A stretch of DNA of 64,000 nt, taken from Avoscillospira_A sp052117125. GTDB lineage: Bacteria; Bacillota; Clostridia; Oscillospirales; Oscillospiraceae. Below are positions 26,486-35,487 of the stretch, piece after piece; position 1 is the stretch's first letter, and each line of letters opens with the position of its first letter. Location: the NCBI RefSeq assembly GCF_052117125.1, contig NZ_JBQKJT010000002.1:62001-126000 (forward strand). Reading direction: 5' to 3'. A model generated the notes under the pieces. That model was given only the letters and a program-made list of their open reading frames with translations. It was not told the DNA's origin and made no database searches. The position numbers and the translations under genes are program-made.

Positions 26486-27419
26486 AATACTCCAAATTAT
26501 CCTCTGTGATAAGATGTGGTTCAATGCTGATGTACGGTTCCACGGTCTGGCCGTCCAGATAGGCGTAGGCCGTCTCCGCTGCCACCCGGCCAATGGTGCC
26601 GGGGCTCTGGGTACTGGTGCCGGAAACGTATCCCAGCTCCAGCATGGCCTTGAAGTCCGGAGAACCGTCGATGCCGTAGATCAGAACGCCTTCATCCTCC
26701 AGCCGGTTCTGCTGCAACGCGGCCAGCGCGCCCAATGCCGACGGGTCATTGCCGCCCAGAATCACCTCAAAGTCAAACTGCCCGCCCTCCTGTGCAATTA
26801 TCTCATTGACCACATCCGCGGAGATTTCAAACTCACCGGCAGACGTCTCCACATATTGGACCCGGAAGTTGGGATTGTCGCCGATGGTGTCGACGAACCC
26901 CTGAATACGGTTGACAATGGACATCTGCACCGGATTTCCCAAAACCAGAATATCCCCCTCGGTAATCTGCGTCATCATTTCCCGGGCGCAGAAGACGCCG
27001 GCCTGATAGTTGTCGGTTTCCACCACCGACACCACATACTCTGTATCCTGCACCACCGTGTCCACGTTGATGACCACCACGCCCGCCTCCCGGCAGGCCT
27101 CCAGGGCCGGTTTTACCTCAATCCAGTCCGCCGGATTGAGAAACAGCACGGAGATGCCCTCGTCGATCATCTCGAGAATCTGTTCATTCTGCTTCTGCTG
27201 ATCCTGGCAGGGGTCCCGGACGATGAGAATGTCGCCGTTGCTCTCCACAACGCTTTCAATGGCGTTGTGGAGCACGTCAAAATAGGGGTTGTTCCGCGTC
27301 ATATAGGTTGCCCCGAATATCCGGGGATCGTTTTGAGCGGACAGCTCCGCCGTCAGGCTGCACCCTGTCAGCGGTAACAGTGCCAGCACCAGGGCGGTCC
27401 ATTTCCAGAATTGCTTCAT
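26463..27419 (-). CDS. Sugar-binding lipoprotein (Peripla_BP_4), probable kinase co-sensor
   Basis: A 318-residue lipoprotein (LVLALLPLTGC, lipobox LTGC) of the ribose/galactose-binding fold: IFGATYMTRNNPYFDVLHNA, ISVLFLNPADW, NVDTVVQDT, LGGNDPSALGALAA and IYGIDGSPDFKAML. The start at 27419 follows GGAGA. It is a diverged paralogue of the transporter's main binding protein at 30125, and its gene overlaps the kinase gene. XylFII-LytS pairs in Clostridium work this way, the binding protein signalling through the kinase. The role here is inference. Confidence 0.85.
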   Translation of the reverse strand: MKQFWKWTALVLALLPLTGCSLTAELSAQNDPRIFGATYMTRNNPYFDVLHNAIESVVESNGDILIVRDPCQDQQKQNEQILEMIDEGISVLFLNPADWIEVKPALEACREAGVVVINVDTVVQDTEYVVSVVETDNYQAGVFCAREMMTQITEGDILVLGNPVQMSIVNRIQGFVDTIGDNPNFRVQYVETSAGEFEISADVVNEIIAQEGGQFDFEVILGGNDPSALGALAALQQNRLEDEGVLIYGIDGSPDFKAMLELGYVSGTSTQSPGTIGRVAAETAYAYLDGQTVEPYISIEPHLITEDNLEYYEINEWE

Positions 27420-27499
27420 GCCGTTTGTCTCCATATGCGAATATAGGGCAAAAGCCCCTCCCGCACCGGGCGGGAGAGACTGTTGCTCCATGGAAGTCG

Positions 27500-28498
27500 T
27501 TATCTGCCGGCCTTCTTGTTCCGCAGGAAGTCCACATAGACCGCCAGCAGAATGACAAGGCCCTTGACGATGTATTGCCAGTTGGAATCGACGCCCAACA
27601 GGTTCAGGCCGTTGTTCAGGACACCGATGATAAGAACACCGATGAGGGTACCGCCCAGGCGGCCGGAACCACCGCTCATGGACGTACCGCCGACGACGAC
27701 CGCGGCAATGGCGTCCATTTCAGCGCCGTCACCGGCTGTGGGCTGACCGGAGTACAGGCGGGAGGCCACCACCATACCGGCGATACCTGCCATAATACCA
27801 GTATAAGTATACACCAAGAACTTGACTTTTTCCACATTGATGCCGGAGAATTTTGCTGCCTGGGCGTTGCCGCCGACAGCGTAAATATGACGGCCCAGGT
27901 GGGTACGGTTGACGATGAGCACCGCGATGACAAAGACGACCAGCATCAGAATGACGGGAACCGGAATGGGGCCGACATAACCGGCGCCGGGGAACTTGAA
28001 CGCGTCGGTCATGCAGCGGATGGGGGCGCCGTTGGTGTAGACCAGGGCGATGCCCTTGGTGATGTTCATGGAAGCCAGGGTCACAATGAAGGGGGGAATC
28101 TCGGTCTTGCTGATGATCAGACCGTTAAACATACCCACCAGGCCGCCGACAACGATGCAGGCAGCAAAGCCGGCCACGGCGGCAACGGCCTGAGCGCCGG
28201 CGGTCTCGCCGCCCATGGCGGTGGTGATACCGGCGGCCACGCAGCCCGACAGGGCGATGACCGTACCAACGGACAGGTCGATGCCGCCGAGGATGATGAC
28301 CATGGTCATGCCGGTGGCCAGGAACAGGTTGGAGGCGTTCTGGCGCAGAATATTGAAGATGTTCTTACCCGTCATAAAGGTGGTGCGGGTGGTGGGGAAT
28401 GCCACCAGGAAAATGCACATTGCCACCAGGGCAATGATGATACCGATGTTGTCTTTCAGATATTTGACAACCGGATTCGTGCTGTTGAGTCTGTTCAT
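27500..28498 (-). CDS. Ribose-type (RbsC-like) ABC sugar permease
   Basis: A 332-residue permease with ~10 helices. Family landmarks are ILGGIDLSVGTVIALSGCVA near the N-terminus, IPPFIVTLASMNITKGIA and GGTSMSGGSGRLGGTLIG in the second half. The ATG at 28498 follows GAGGAGG. It is 18 bases after the ATPase gene. Imports a pentose or hexose with the adjacent ATPase and binding protein; substrate not resolvable from sequence. Confidence 0.93.
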   Translation of the reverse strand: MNRLNSTNPVVKYLKDNIGIIIALVAMCIFLVAFPTTRTTFMTGKNIFNILRQNASNLFLATGMTMVIILGGIDLSVGTVIALSGCVAAGITTAMGGETAGAQAVAAVAGFAACIVVGGLVGMFNGLIISKTEIPPFIVTLASMNITKGIALVYTNGAPIRCMTDAFKFPGAGYVGPIPVPVILMLVVFVIAVLIVNRTHLGRHIYAVGGNAQAAKFSGINVEKVKFLVYTYTGIMAGIAGMVVASRLYSGQPTAGDGAEMDAIAAVVVGGTSMSGGSGRLGGTLIGVLIIGVLNNGLNLLGVDSNWQYIVKGLVILLAVYVDFLRNKKAGR

Positions 28499-28516
28499 GA
28501 ATCCAATCCTCCTCAC

Positions 28517-30001
28517 TTACTTGGCAGCCAGCTGCATAATCCGCTCCTGGGTTGCCTCTTCGTGGCCCAGGCAGCCGGTGACCTGGCCATCGCACATGAC
28601 ATAGACGCGGTCGCTCATATTGATGATCTCGGGCAGTTCCGAAGAAATCATGATAATGGACATGCCCTGCTTCACCAGTTCGTTCATAATGGCATAGATT
28701 TCCGCCTTGGCGCCCACGTCCACGCCGCGGGTGGGCTCGTCCAGAATCAGAATCTTGGGATTGGTGGCCAGCCAGCGACCGATCATAACCTTCTGCTGGT
28801 TGCCGCCGGACAGGTTGCCGATGATCTGCTCCTGCGACGGTGTCTTGGTAGCCATCATATCAATATATTTTTGCGTGATCTGCCGCTCTTTTGCGGAATT
28901 CACACCCAAATGCCGGATAAATTCACCCAATACCTCAATGGTGGCGTTGAACCGGACGCTCATGACCCGGTACAGGCCCTCCTCCTTGCGGCTCTCGGGA
29001 ACCAGGGCGATGCCGTATTTCATGGCATCGATGGGCGACTTGATCTGGACCTTTTTGCCCTCCACATAAACATCGCCGCTCATATTGGGAGCCAGGCCGA
29101 AGATGGCCTTCATGGTCTCGCTGCGTCCGGCGCCCACCAGGCCTGCGAAGCCGATGATCTCGCCCTTGCGCAGTTCAAAGCTGGCGTCCTTGGACATCTT
29201 GCCGTCGGAGATGTGGTCGCACTTGAGCACCACTTCGCCGGGTTCCAGATAGTCGCGGGTGTAGTAATTGGTCAGCTCGCGGCCCACCATCAGGGCAATG
29301 AGATCGTCCTTGGTGCTCTCCTTGACCACCTTCGTGCCCACGGTCTCGCCGTCGCGCATCACCGTAACGCGGTCGCAGATCTCCTCCAGCTCGCTCATTT
29401 TATGGGAGATATAGATAATGCCGACTCCCTTTTTCGTCAGGGTGCGCATGGTTTCAAAGAGGAAGCCCACTTCCTTGTCGGAAATGGACGAGGTGGGCTC
29501 ATCCATCACCAGAATCTTGGACTGGAAGGAAATCGCTTTCACAATCTCCACCATCTGCTGCTGGGCGATGGTCAGATGCTCCACCAGCATATCGGCATCG
29601 ATATTCATATCGTAGGTGTCCAGGAGCTTTTGTGCCTCCTGGGACATTTTCCGGCGGTCAATGTTGAACTTGCCGCCCATTTCACGGCCGAGGAAAATAT
29701 TTTCGGCCACAGTCATATAGGGGACGAGGACCAGTTCCTGATGGACGATGGACACGCCGGCAGCACGAGCCGCCACAACGCCGTCAATGTCCTTCTTCTG
29801 GCCATCGATGTAGATTTCGCCTTCTTCGGCATGGTAAATGCCGCCCAGAACCTTGATCAGCGTCGACTTGCCGGCGCCGTTTTCGCCGAGAAGCGCATGG
29901 ACTTCTCCGGCTTTCAGCTGCAAGCTCACGTTTTTCAGCGCCTTGACGCCGGGGAAGGATTTGCTGATCCCTTTCATTTCCAGTAAATACTGCTCACTCA
30001 T
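28517..30001 (-). CDS. Ribose-type (RbsA-like) dual ABC ATPase
   Basis: A 494-residue protein with two fused nucleotide-binding domains. The first has Walker A GENGAGKST, a Q-loop, LTIAQQQMVEIVKA and LVMDEPTSS. The second has the degenerate GLVGAGRSE, LSGGNQQKV and LILDEPTRGVDVG. The start at 30001 follows GAGGTGG. Powers import of a sugar with the RbsC-like permease. A strong hairpin separates it from the upstream binding-protein gene. Confidence 0.95.
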   Translation of the reverse strand: MSEQYLLEMKGISKSFPGVKALKNVSLQLKAGEVHALLGENGAGKSTLIKVLGGIYHAEEGEIYIDGQKKDIDGVVAARAAGVSIVHQELVLVPYMTVAENIFLGREMGGKFNIDRRKMSQEAQKLLDTYDMNIDADMLVEHLTIAQQQMVEIVKAISFQSKILVMDEPTSSISDKEVGFLFETMRTLTKKGVGIIYISHKMSELEEICDRVTVMRDGETVGTKVVKESTKDDLIALMVGRELTNYYTRDYLEPGEVVLKCDHISDGKMSKDASFELRKGEIIGFAGLVGAGRSETMKAIFGLAPNMSGDVYVEGKKVQIKSPIDAMKYGIALVPESRKEEGLYRVMSVRFNATIEVLGEFIRHLGVNSAKERQITQKYIDMMATKTPSQEQIIGNLSGGNQQKVMIGRWLATNPKILILDEPTRGVDVGAKAEIYAIMNELVKQGMSIIMISSELPEIINMSDRVYVMCDGQVTGCLGHEEATQERIMQLAAK

Positions 30002-30049
30002 AAATCGCCACCACCTCTCGCGGATTTCGTCGAATACTACGCTTTGGAA

Positions 30050-30083
30050 AAGGGCTTTGCCCCGTCGTTGGGGCAAAGCCCTT
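30050..30083 (-). promoter_or_regulatory. Intra-operon hairpin between binding protein and ATPase genes
   Basis: A perfect 14-base stem (AAGGGCTTTGCCCC) with a six-base loop, followed leftward by TTTTCC. It looks like a partial terminator or mRNA-stabilising stem that would keep binding-protein mRNA in excess. Confidence 0.65.
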
Positions 30084-30124
30084 GCCTATGTACGCTATAC
30101 GGTCAGATGTACAGCGGCTGTCGA

Positions 30125-31147
30125 TTATTGCCAGCCGTCGGTGCCGTAGTCGGCAACGTTGTCAGCGGTGATGAGGAAGGTCTCGATGGGGATGAACGCC
30201 TCCACTTCCTCGCCATTCAGCCAGCTGTAAGCGGTCTCAGCAATGGTCTTGCCGATGGTCATGGGGGACTGAGCGCCGGTGCCCTCCATCATGGTGCTGC
30301 CCAGCAGAGCCTTCACGTCGGGGGAACCGTCAACGCCGTAGATCATGGGGCTCAGGCCGGCGGCATCGGCAGCGGTGTAAGCGCCCAGGGCCGTGGGATC
30401 GTTGCCGCCGAAGATGGCGACGACGTCGGGGTTGGCAGTCAGCATATCGGTGGCCTTCTGGTTGGAGACCTGCTGGTTGCCCTGGCCGTCCTGCTGGCCA
30501 ACGATGTTGAAGGTCACGCCGGACTCCTCAATGGCGTCCAGGAAGCCGTTGACACGGTCGGTGATGGACTGCATGGTGGGGCTGTCCAGAACCAGGATGT
30601 CGCCGCCCTCGGGAACCTTCTCAGCCAGGTCCACGCCGCAGACGTAACCGGCGTTGTAGTTATCGGAACCGGCGTAGGACACCAGATAGCTCATGTCGCC
30701 CACCTGGGTGTCAAAACCGAACATGGGGATATCGGCATCTTTCAGCATATCCAGCGCGGGAATGATGCCGTCGGCGTCAACGGGGTTGACGAACATAACT
30801 TCCACACCACGGGAGATCATATCCTCGATCTGGTCGATCTGGGTGTTGGAGTCGTTGGCAGGGTCCATGGAGATCAGGGTGTCGCCGTTGGCCTCCACAA
30901 CCTCACGGATGGAGTTCTCCAGAGCCACAAAGAAGGGGTTAGTGCCGTCCATGCAGGTGTAGCCAAAGATGCGGCCGCCCTCGGAGCTGGTGTCGCCGCC
31001 CTCGGTGCTGGCGTCGGTGTTGGCAGTGTTTTCGGTGTTGGCGGTATCCTCCGTCGCGGTGTCGGCGGGGGCCTTCTCGGTGCTGCAGCCGGCAGCCATG
31101 GTGGCGATCAGTGCGGCGGCAGAAACGATGCTGATGATCTTTTTCAT
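30125..31147 (-). CDS. Sugar-binding lipoprotein of the ribose-type ABC transporter
   Basis: A 340-residue lipoprotein (AAALIATMAAGCS) with an acidic Thr/Asn/Glu-rich linker (residues ~20-60) and a Peripla_BP_4 domain: IFGYTCMDGTNPFFVALENS, VEMFVNPVDADG, GFDTQVGDM, GGNDPTALGAYTAA and YGVDGSPDVKALLG. GGAGG precedes the ATG. It is the first gene of the operon binding protein-ATPase-permease-second binding protein-kinase-regulator-third binding protein. Confidence 0.93.
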   Translation of the reverse strand: MKKIISIVSAAALIATMAAGCSTEKAPADTATEDTANTENTANTDASTEGGDTSSEGGRIFGYTCMDGTNPFFVALENSIREVVEANGDTLISMDPANDSNTQIDQIEDMISRGVEVMFVNPVDADGIIPALDMLKDADIPMFGFDTQVGDMSYLVSYAGSDNYNAGYVCGVDLAEKVPEGGDILVLDSPTMQSITDRVNGFLDAIEESGVTFNIVGQQDGQGNQQVSNQKATDMLTANPDVVAIFGGNDPTALGAYTAADAAGLSPMIYGVDGSPDVKALLGSTMMEGTGAQSPMTIGKTIAETAYSWLNGEEVEAFIPIETFLITADNVADYGTDGWQ

Positions 31148-31215
31148 TTTTATTCCTCCTGACAGTAGTTTGAAACGGCGGTCGGGCCGTTCCTGCAATT
31201 TTGAATTGCACCCGC

Positions 31216-31280
31216 ATTATATCCAACCCCGGGCCGTTGCGCACCTGTATTTTGTAATAAACCTCACATGACATTTGTCA
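31216..31280 (-). promoter_or_regulatory. Control region of the ABC/two-component operon: -10 box plus upstream palindrome
   Basis: Reading leftward, TATAAT (31221-31216) has no good -35. About 50 bases upstream lies a perfect palindrome ATGACA-(2)-TGTCAT (31267-31280), centred near -64 from the expected start. This is a typical activator position for a NarL-type regulator such as the one in this operon (inference). Confidence 0.5.
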
Positions 31281-31348
31281 TTTTTTGTGCATATCGTGTA
31301 ATGTATACAAAAACGCTTTTCTGTTTTTAGTCATATTTACAATCAATA

Positions 31349-31380
31349 ATCCCCTGTCCGCCAACTGGTGGACAGGGGAT
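31349..31380 (-). terminator. Hairpin after the D-lyxose isomerase gene
   Basis: A perfect 11-base stem (ATCCCCTGTCC) with a ten-base loop immediately after the stop; the tail is only moderately T-rich. Confidence 0.6.
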
Positions 31381-31389
31381 CGCGTTCGA

Positions 31390-32076
31390 TTATTTGGCTG
31401 CGGGATACTCGTTGCACAGCAGGCGGTAAGGCTTCTCGTCCTCCTCGATGGCCGGGAAACGGCCTGCAGGGGGATTGAACCGGTTATCGGTGTTATCGTC
31501 GTTGCACTGGCTCACCTCGCCCAGCAGCACGGGGCCGGTGCCGGGCTCCACGGAGAAGTCGTGGTACATCCGCTGCCGGACGTAGATACTCTCGCCGGGC
31601 TTGAGGCGGATTTGGGTACCGGCAGGTACATAGCGGGCATAGCCGTCGGTCTGCACCAGCACGTCGCTTTCGTAGTCGATTTCCTCATTGGGCAGGGAGT
31701 TGTAGACGCGGATGAGCACGTTGCCGCCGCCGCGGTTGATGATATCCTCGGTCTTGTACCAGTGGAAGTGGTTCAGGGCGTACTGGCCCTCCTTGAGGTA
31801 CAGCAGCTTCTCGGCGTAGACCTTGGGATACCGGTCGGCCATCTGCCGGTTGCCGTTGCGGATGGTGATGAGGGAAAAGCCCACCTTGTCGAAATCCCCC
31901 TGGCCGTAATCGGTAATATCCCAGCCCAGCATACAGTCGCGGACCTCGTCATACTCGTGGCCCTTGTTCTCCCACTCCTCCGGGGTAAAATGGCAGAACG
32001 GCGGCAGATAGCAGTGGTACGTTTCGCACATGGCTTCCAGCTCTTTCAGCGCCTTGTTGATCTCGGAACGCTTCAT
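31390..32076 (-). CDS. D-lyxose/D-mannose ketol-isomerase (cupin type)
   Basis: A 228-residue cupin-fold sugar isomerase of the D-lyxose isomerase family. Metal ligands are visible as NHFHWYKTEDI (His-x-His and Glu) and a later His in VRQRMYHDF. It interconverts D-lyxose and D-xylulose, often also mannose and fructose, with Mn. Length matches the family (~227). Its promoter region holds the second copy of the operator-like motif found before PfkB, tying it to the same regulon. AAGGAG precedes the ATG. Confidence 0.85.
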   Translation of the reverse strand: MKRSEINKALKELEAMCETYHCYLPPFCHFTPEEWENKGHEYDEVRDCMLGWDITDYGQGDFDKVGFSLITIRNGNRQMADRYPKVYAEKLLYLKEGQYALNHFHWYKTEDIINRGGGNVLIRVYNSLPNEEIDYESDVLVQTDGYARYVPAGTQIRLKPGESIYVRQRMYHDFSVEPGTGPVLLGEVSQCNDDNTDNRFNPPAGRFPAIEEDEKPYRLLCNEYPAAK

Positions 32077-32443
32077 AACGTCACAACTCCTTATGTACTT
32101 TGGGGAATCCCCCGGTATTTCTTAAATTCGTTTTAATAAATCCGTTGTGCATCCCCAATATATTTTTATTCCTCCCCTAAGATATCACCTTTTTATGAAA
32201 AACACAAACAGATTTTTAAATTTCTTTTATAATTGCATCCTTTTGGCTCTTTGCATAATGATTGACACTTTTATTTGTTCAACCTGCCGGAATTCCCGTT
32301 TACTGTATTTTATGCGGCACTGTACCGCCGTACCATTCCAAATCGCCAGTATGTTTTCTCTTCACCGGTGGATGCAGGCTTGTGAAACAGCAAAATATCT
32401 GTTACAGTAAATGGCAGAACAGAAGGTTCCGGAGGCGGTCGCC
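32077..32443. other. Intergenic region between divergent isomerase and ABC exporter genes
   Basis: About 370 AT-rich bases with the operator-like motif at its left end. An open frame at 32147-32410 is Cys/Phe-rich with no ribosome binding site and is not called. TTGACA at 32262-32267 could be a rightward -35, but no matching -10 was found. Confidence 0.4.
32121..32142 (-). promoter_or_regulatory. Candidate ROK operator, copy 2
   Basis: AAATTCGTTTTAATAAAT, one base different from the copy at 21738-21755. It lies about 50 bases upstream of the D-lyxose isomerase start. Confidence 0.5.
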
Positions 32444-34213
32444 ATGAAAAAGAATCAACAAGTTTTCGCCATTTTCAAAAAGATCTACGGGCTGTTGGAG
32501 CGGAGACAGAAACAGGCCTTTGCCCTGATTCTGCTGGTGATGGCCGTATCGGCGGCCCTGACCCAGTTTACGCCCAAGGCCATCGGTTGGCTGACCGATG
32601 ACATTCTCCAACAAAATTCCCTGGATTTTTTGAAGATTGTCCCAACTTTGTGCGCCATTCTTGTGGTCACCGTGGTCAATGAACTTTTGAAGATCGGCCG
32701 GAGACTGCTGGTGGAGGACACAGCCACCAAACTGGAAAAGAAAGCCCGTGGGCTGGTCATTGTCTCGCTGCTGCGGGCACCTCTGGCCTTTTTCAAGGAG
32801 ACCATGACGGGAAACATCCATGGACGATTGAACCGCTGTCTGGATGGCACAGTAAAGCTGGAAAAGCTCCTGTTTATGGACCTGGCCCCGGTCATATTTA
32901 ACAGTGTGGCCGCCGTAGTGGTGATCGTCACCACCCTGCCGCCGGTGCTGGCCCTGCCCATGCTGCTGGTGGTCCCCATTGGTATCGCCATTGTATTCCG
33001 CCAAATCAGCACCCAGCGGGGCATCCGGGTGGAGCTGCTGGAAACCAAGGCGGCCATGGACGGCTCCATCGTGGAGCTGCTAAACGGGATTGAGGTCATC
33101 CGCATCATTGACAGTGTGTCGTTGGAACAGGCGCGGTTTGACCGGAAATCGGAGTTTTTGCGGGCCAAGGAAATGCGGCACCACGTTCAGATGGCCAAAT
33201 ACGACTGTCTTAAATTTCTCAACGAAGCGGTATTTACCGTACTGATGATCGGCGTTTCGGCCTATCTGGCCACGCAAAACGTTATCAGTACCGGCGCCGT
33301 TCTGACCTCCTATCTCTGCTTCAATCAGCTGCTCAAGCCCCTGGAGGAACTGCACCGCATTCTCGATGAACTGTCGGAGAGCATGGTACTGGCCGAGGAC
33401 TATTTCCGTTTGGCGGAGATTCCCTGTGATTTTTCCTTCCTGCCCGTGGAAGCGGCCCAGTCTGCCCCGGCGACACCGCCGGAAACCGCCATCGAATTAC
33501 GACGGCTGTGCTTTGCCTACCATCCGGACAAAGTGATTCTCCACGATTTGGACCTGTCCATCCCCCACGGTATGTTTCTGGGCATTGCCGGTCCCAGCGG
33601 CTGTGGCAAGTCCTCCCTGATCAAAGCCATCTGCAAATTGGAAAACTACACCGGAACCATTCGGATTGGTGGCCGGGATCTGCGGCAATTTTCCAGAAAA
33701 GAACTGGCGGATACCATCGCCCTGGTACCGCAGAATCCCTTTCTCATCGCCGGGACCATCTATGAAAACGTCTGCTATGGGTTGGAGCGGCAGCCCACGG
33801 AACAGGAAGTCCACGCGGCCATTGAACAAGCCTGTCTCCGGGAGTTTGTGGACAGCCTCCCGGACACTCTCCATACGGTTTTGGCCGAAGGCGGCGCCAA
33901 TCTGTCCGGCGGACAAAAACAGCGCATTGCCATTGCGAGAATCTTTTTGCGGAAGCCGGAAATTCTGATTCTGGATGAAGCCACCTCGGCGCTGGACAAC
34001 ACCTCGGAACGGCTGATTCAAAGCGCCATCGAACAGCTGATGAAGGAGACCGGTATGACGGTGCTCTCCATCGCCCACCGGCTCACCACGCTGAAAAACG
34101 CCAACCGCATTATCGTCATGGACGGCGGCCGCATTGTCCAGAGCGGTACCTATGGGGAATTGATCGAACAGGACGGCATTTTCAGCGATATGTACTACGG
34201 GAAGCTGAAATAA
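32444..34213 (+). CDS. ABC exporter half-transporter (fused membrane and ATPase domains)
   Basis: A 589-residue exporter. Residues ~1-320 form the six-helix membrane domain (FALILLVMAVSAALTQFTPK and following). The ATPase domain has Walker A GPSGCGKSS, signature NLSGGQKQRIAIARIFL, Walker B ILILDEATSALD and the H-loop SIAHRLTTL. The start at 32444 follows GGAGG; an upstream in-frame ATG at 32411 has no ribosome binding site. No partner half-transporter is adjacent, so it is probably a homodimer. Substrate unknown. Confidence 0.9.
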   Translation: MKKNQQVFAIFKKIYGLLERRQKQAFALILLVMAVSAALTQFTPKAIGWLTDDILQQNSLDFLKIVPTLCAILVVTVVNELLKIGRRLLVEDTATKLEKKARGLVIVSLLRAPLAFFKETMTGNIHGRLNRCLDGTVKLEKLLFMDLAPVIFNSVAAVVVIVTTLPPVLALPMLLVVPIGIAIVFRQISTQRGIRVELLETKAAMDGSIVELLNGIEVIRIIDSVSLEQARFDRKSEFLRAKEMRHHVQMAKYDCLKFLNEAVFTVLMIGVSAYLATQNVISTGAVLTSYLCFNQLLKPLEELHRILDELSESMVLAEDYFRLAEIPCDFSFLPVEAAQSAPATPPETAIELRRLCFAYHPDKVILHDLDLSIPHGMFLGIAGPSGCGKSSLIKAICKLENYTGTIRIGGRDLRQFSRKELADTIALVPQNPFLIAGTIYENVCYGLERQPTEQEVHAAIEQACLREFVDSLPDTLHTVLAEGGANLSGGQKQRIAIARIFLRKPEILILDEATSALDNTSERLIQSAIEQLMKETGMTVLSIAHRLTTLKNANRIIVMDGGRIVQSGTYGELIEQDGIFSDMYYGKLK

Positions 34214-34240
34214 GCTACATACAGTCCCAACCTGAAAGAA

Positions 34241-34269
34241 CGGGGGTGCTGCACTGGGCAGCACCCCCG
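34241..34269 (+). terminator. Hairpin between convergent genes
   Basis: A 12-base GC-rich stem (CGGGGGTGCTGC) with a short loop, placed 28 bases after the exporter stop and before the end of a convergent gene. There is no T-run. Confidence 0.6.
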
Positions 34270-34297
34270 AAACATTTATCAGATGGACTTTGCACCG

Positions 34298-34930
34298 TCA
34301 GCGCTGGGCGTTTCTGCGCTGTTTTTCAATGCTCCGCTTGCGGAATACAATGCACAGCACAATGTACAGCACCAGCATTAGGATAACGGTTCCTTTCTCA
34401 AAATAGCCATACAGAGGACGAGAGACAAAGTATTCGCCTTCCGTCATCACCTTGTCAAAATCGCCCTTCATATCCACATAGTGGTCTTCCACATCCAGAT
34501 AGGGGCAATCCACCTGGGCTATTTGCTCCTCCGTCAGCGGGACCCACCGGCCCACCGGCATCCGCCGCATGGGGGATTCCAGAAGTTCCGTGGAGTCCCA
34601 GTCCACGCGGACCAGAACACTCTCCTCGTTTTCCAGCTCCAGTTCATAATAGTTTTTGCCGTCGATGACATAGGGCGTATCGCGCAGGCGGCCGATGGTG
34701 TAGAACGTGTCCATGGTTTCAAAATCAGCAATGGAGGATGCCAAGGGCGTATCGGCGGTAGGTTCAGCGCCGACGTCTCCCGGCTCCAGTTGCAGACTTT
34801 CCATGTAGGCCGGGTAAGTAACCCGGTTCGTATACTGCCGGTACAGGGTTGTACTGAGCAGAAGCACAGCCGCAGACACCACAAAGGCGATCAGGATGGC
34901 TGGAATGGCATATTTGGGTACTTTGATCAT
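34298..34930 (-). CDS. Two-helix membrane protein of unknown function
   Basis: A 210-residue protein. Helix 1 is AIPAILIAFVVSAAVLLLST (residues ~8-27) and helix 2 is VILMLVLYIVLCIVF near the C-terminus, followed by a basic tail. The ~150-residue middle is predicted outside and is acidic. The start at 34930 follows GGAGGAG. I do not recognise the family; neighbours give no functional hint. Confidence 0.6.
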   Translation of the reverse strand: MIKVPKYAIPAILIAFVVSAAVLLLSTTLYRQYTNRVTYPAYMESLQLEPGDVGAEPTADTPLASSIADFETMDTFYTIGRLRDTPYVIDGKNYYELELENEESVLVRVDWDSTELLESPMRRMPVGRWVPLTEEQIAQVDCPYLDVEDHYVDMKGDFDKVMTEGEYFVSRPLYGYFEKGTVILMLVLYIVLCIVFRKRSIEKQRRNAQR

Positions 34931-35223
34931 AAAAAAACTCCTCCATTCTCTTTTGCACCTTGCTGCGGCGGAATGCTTCCCATGAGCGCATCGGCTGGGA
35001 TACGATTCCACGCGGCTGCCGGGCCGCTCGCAGCATTGGACAGAATGGAATTATCATACCGCAGATTCCGCCGCCTGTCCAGCAATTTGCAAAATCTTCC
35101 GGTTATGTGTTGGATTCCCTATGATCTCCGTTGATGGTTCCGCCCATGCACAGCTTCCAGACCTTGCACAAACTCCCCATTGATCTTTAGCTTGGCGCGC
35201 CGTCGTGCGGCAGATGTCGAATG
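34931..35223. other. Non-coding or decayed stretch
   Basis: Nearly 300 bases with no supportable gene. A short leftward frame (LKINGEFVQGLEAVHG, near 35105-35200) looks like former coding sequence but has stops and no start. Confidence 0.3.
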
Positions 35224-35487
35224 CTATCCCTCGATGTGCTGATGGGGAACATCCACCTTGATATGGAACTGCGTCAGATTGCCGACCCAGGTGGTGACGG
35301 AGCATTCCACAATCCGGCCGTTTTGCGCCCGGTGGGACGACAGAATGCGCAGGGTAGGTAGACGCGGCCCTGCGCGGCTGAAAAACCGTTTTGGCAAACT
35401 GTGTCCCGTCCAAAGCAGGAAGCCCCGTCCCCATATTGAAAAATCTCTATCAAAAGAGGGCTTGTCATCTGCACCGGCAGACGGCAA
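35224..35487 (-). pseudogene. Remnant of a GntR-family regulator (UTRA C-terminal part)
   Basis: The leftward frame ends in LRILSSHRAQNGRIVECSVT followed by GNLTQFHIKVDV, which matches the end of the UTRA effector domain of GntR/HutC regulators (pattern R..DG.PVE.S...Y..D.Y.F.V). The DNA-binding N-terminus is absent, and upstream sequence does not continue the domain. It is probably a truncated relic; regulator identity is moderate-confidence inference. Confidence 0.4.

Noticed and set aside
32147..32410. Open frame of 87 residues before the ABC exporter
   Set aside because: No ribosome binding site; Cys/Phe/Leu composition typical of random AT-rich sequence; it overlaps the isomerase control region.
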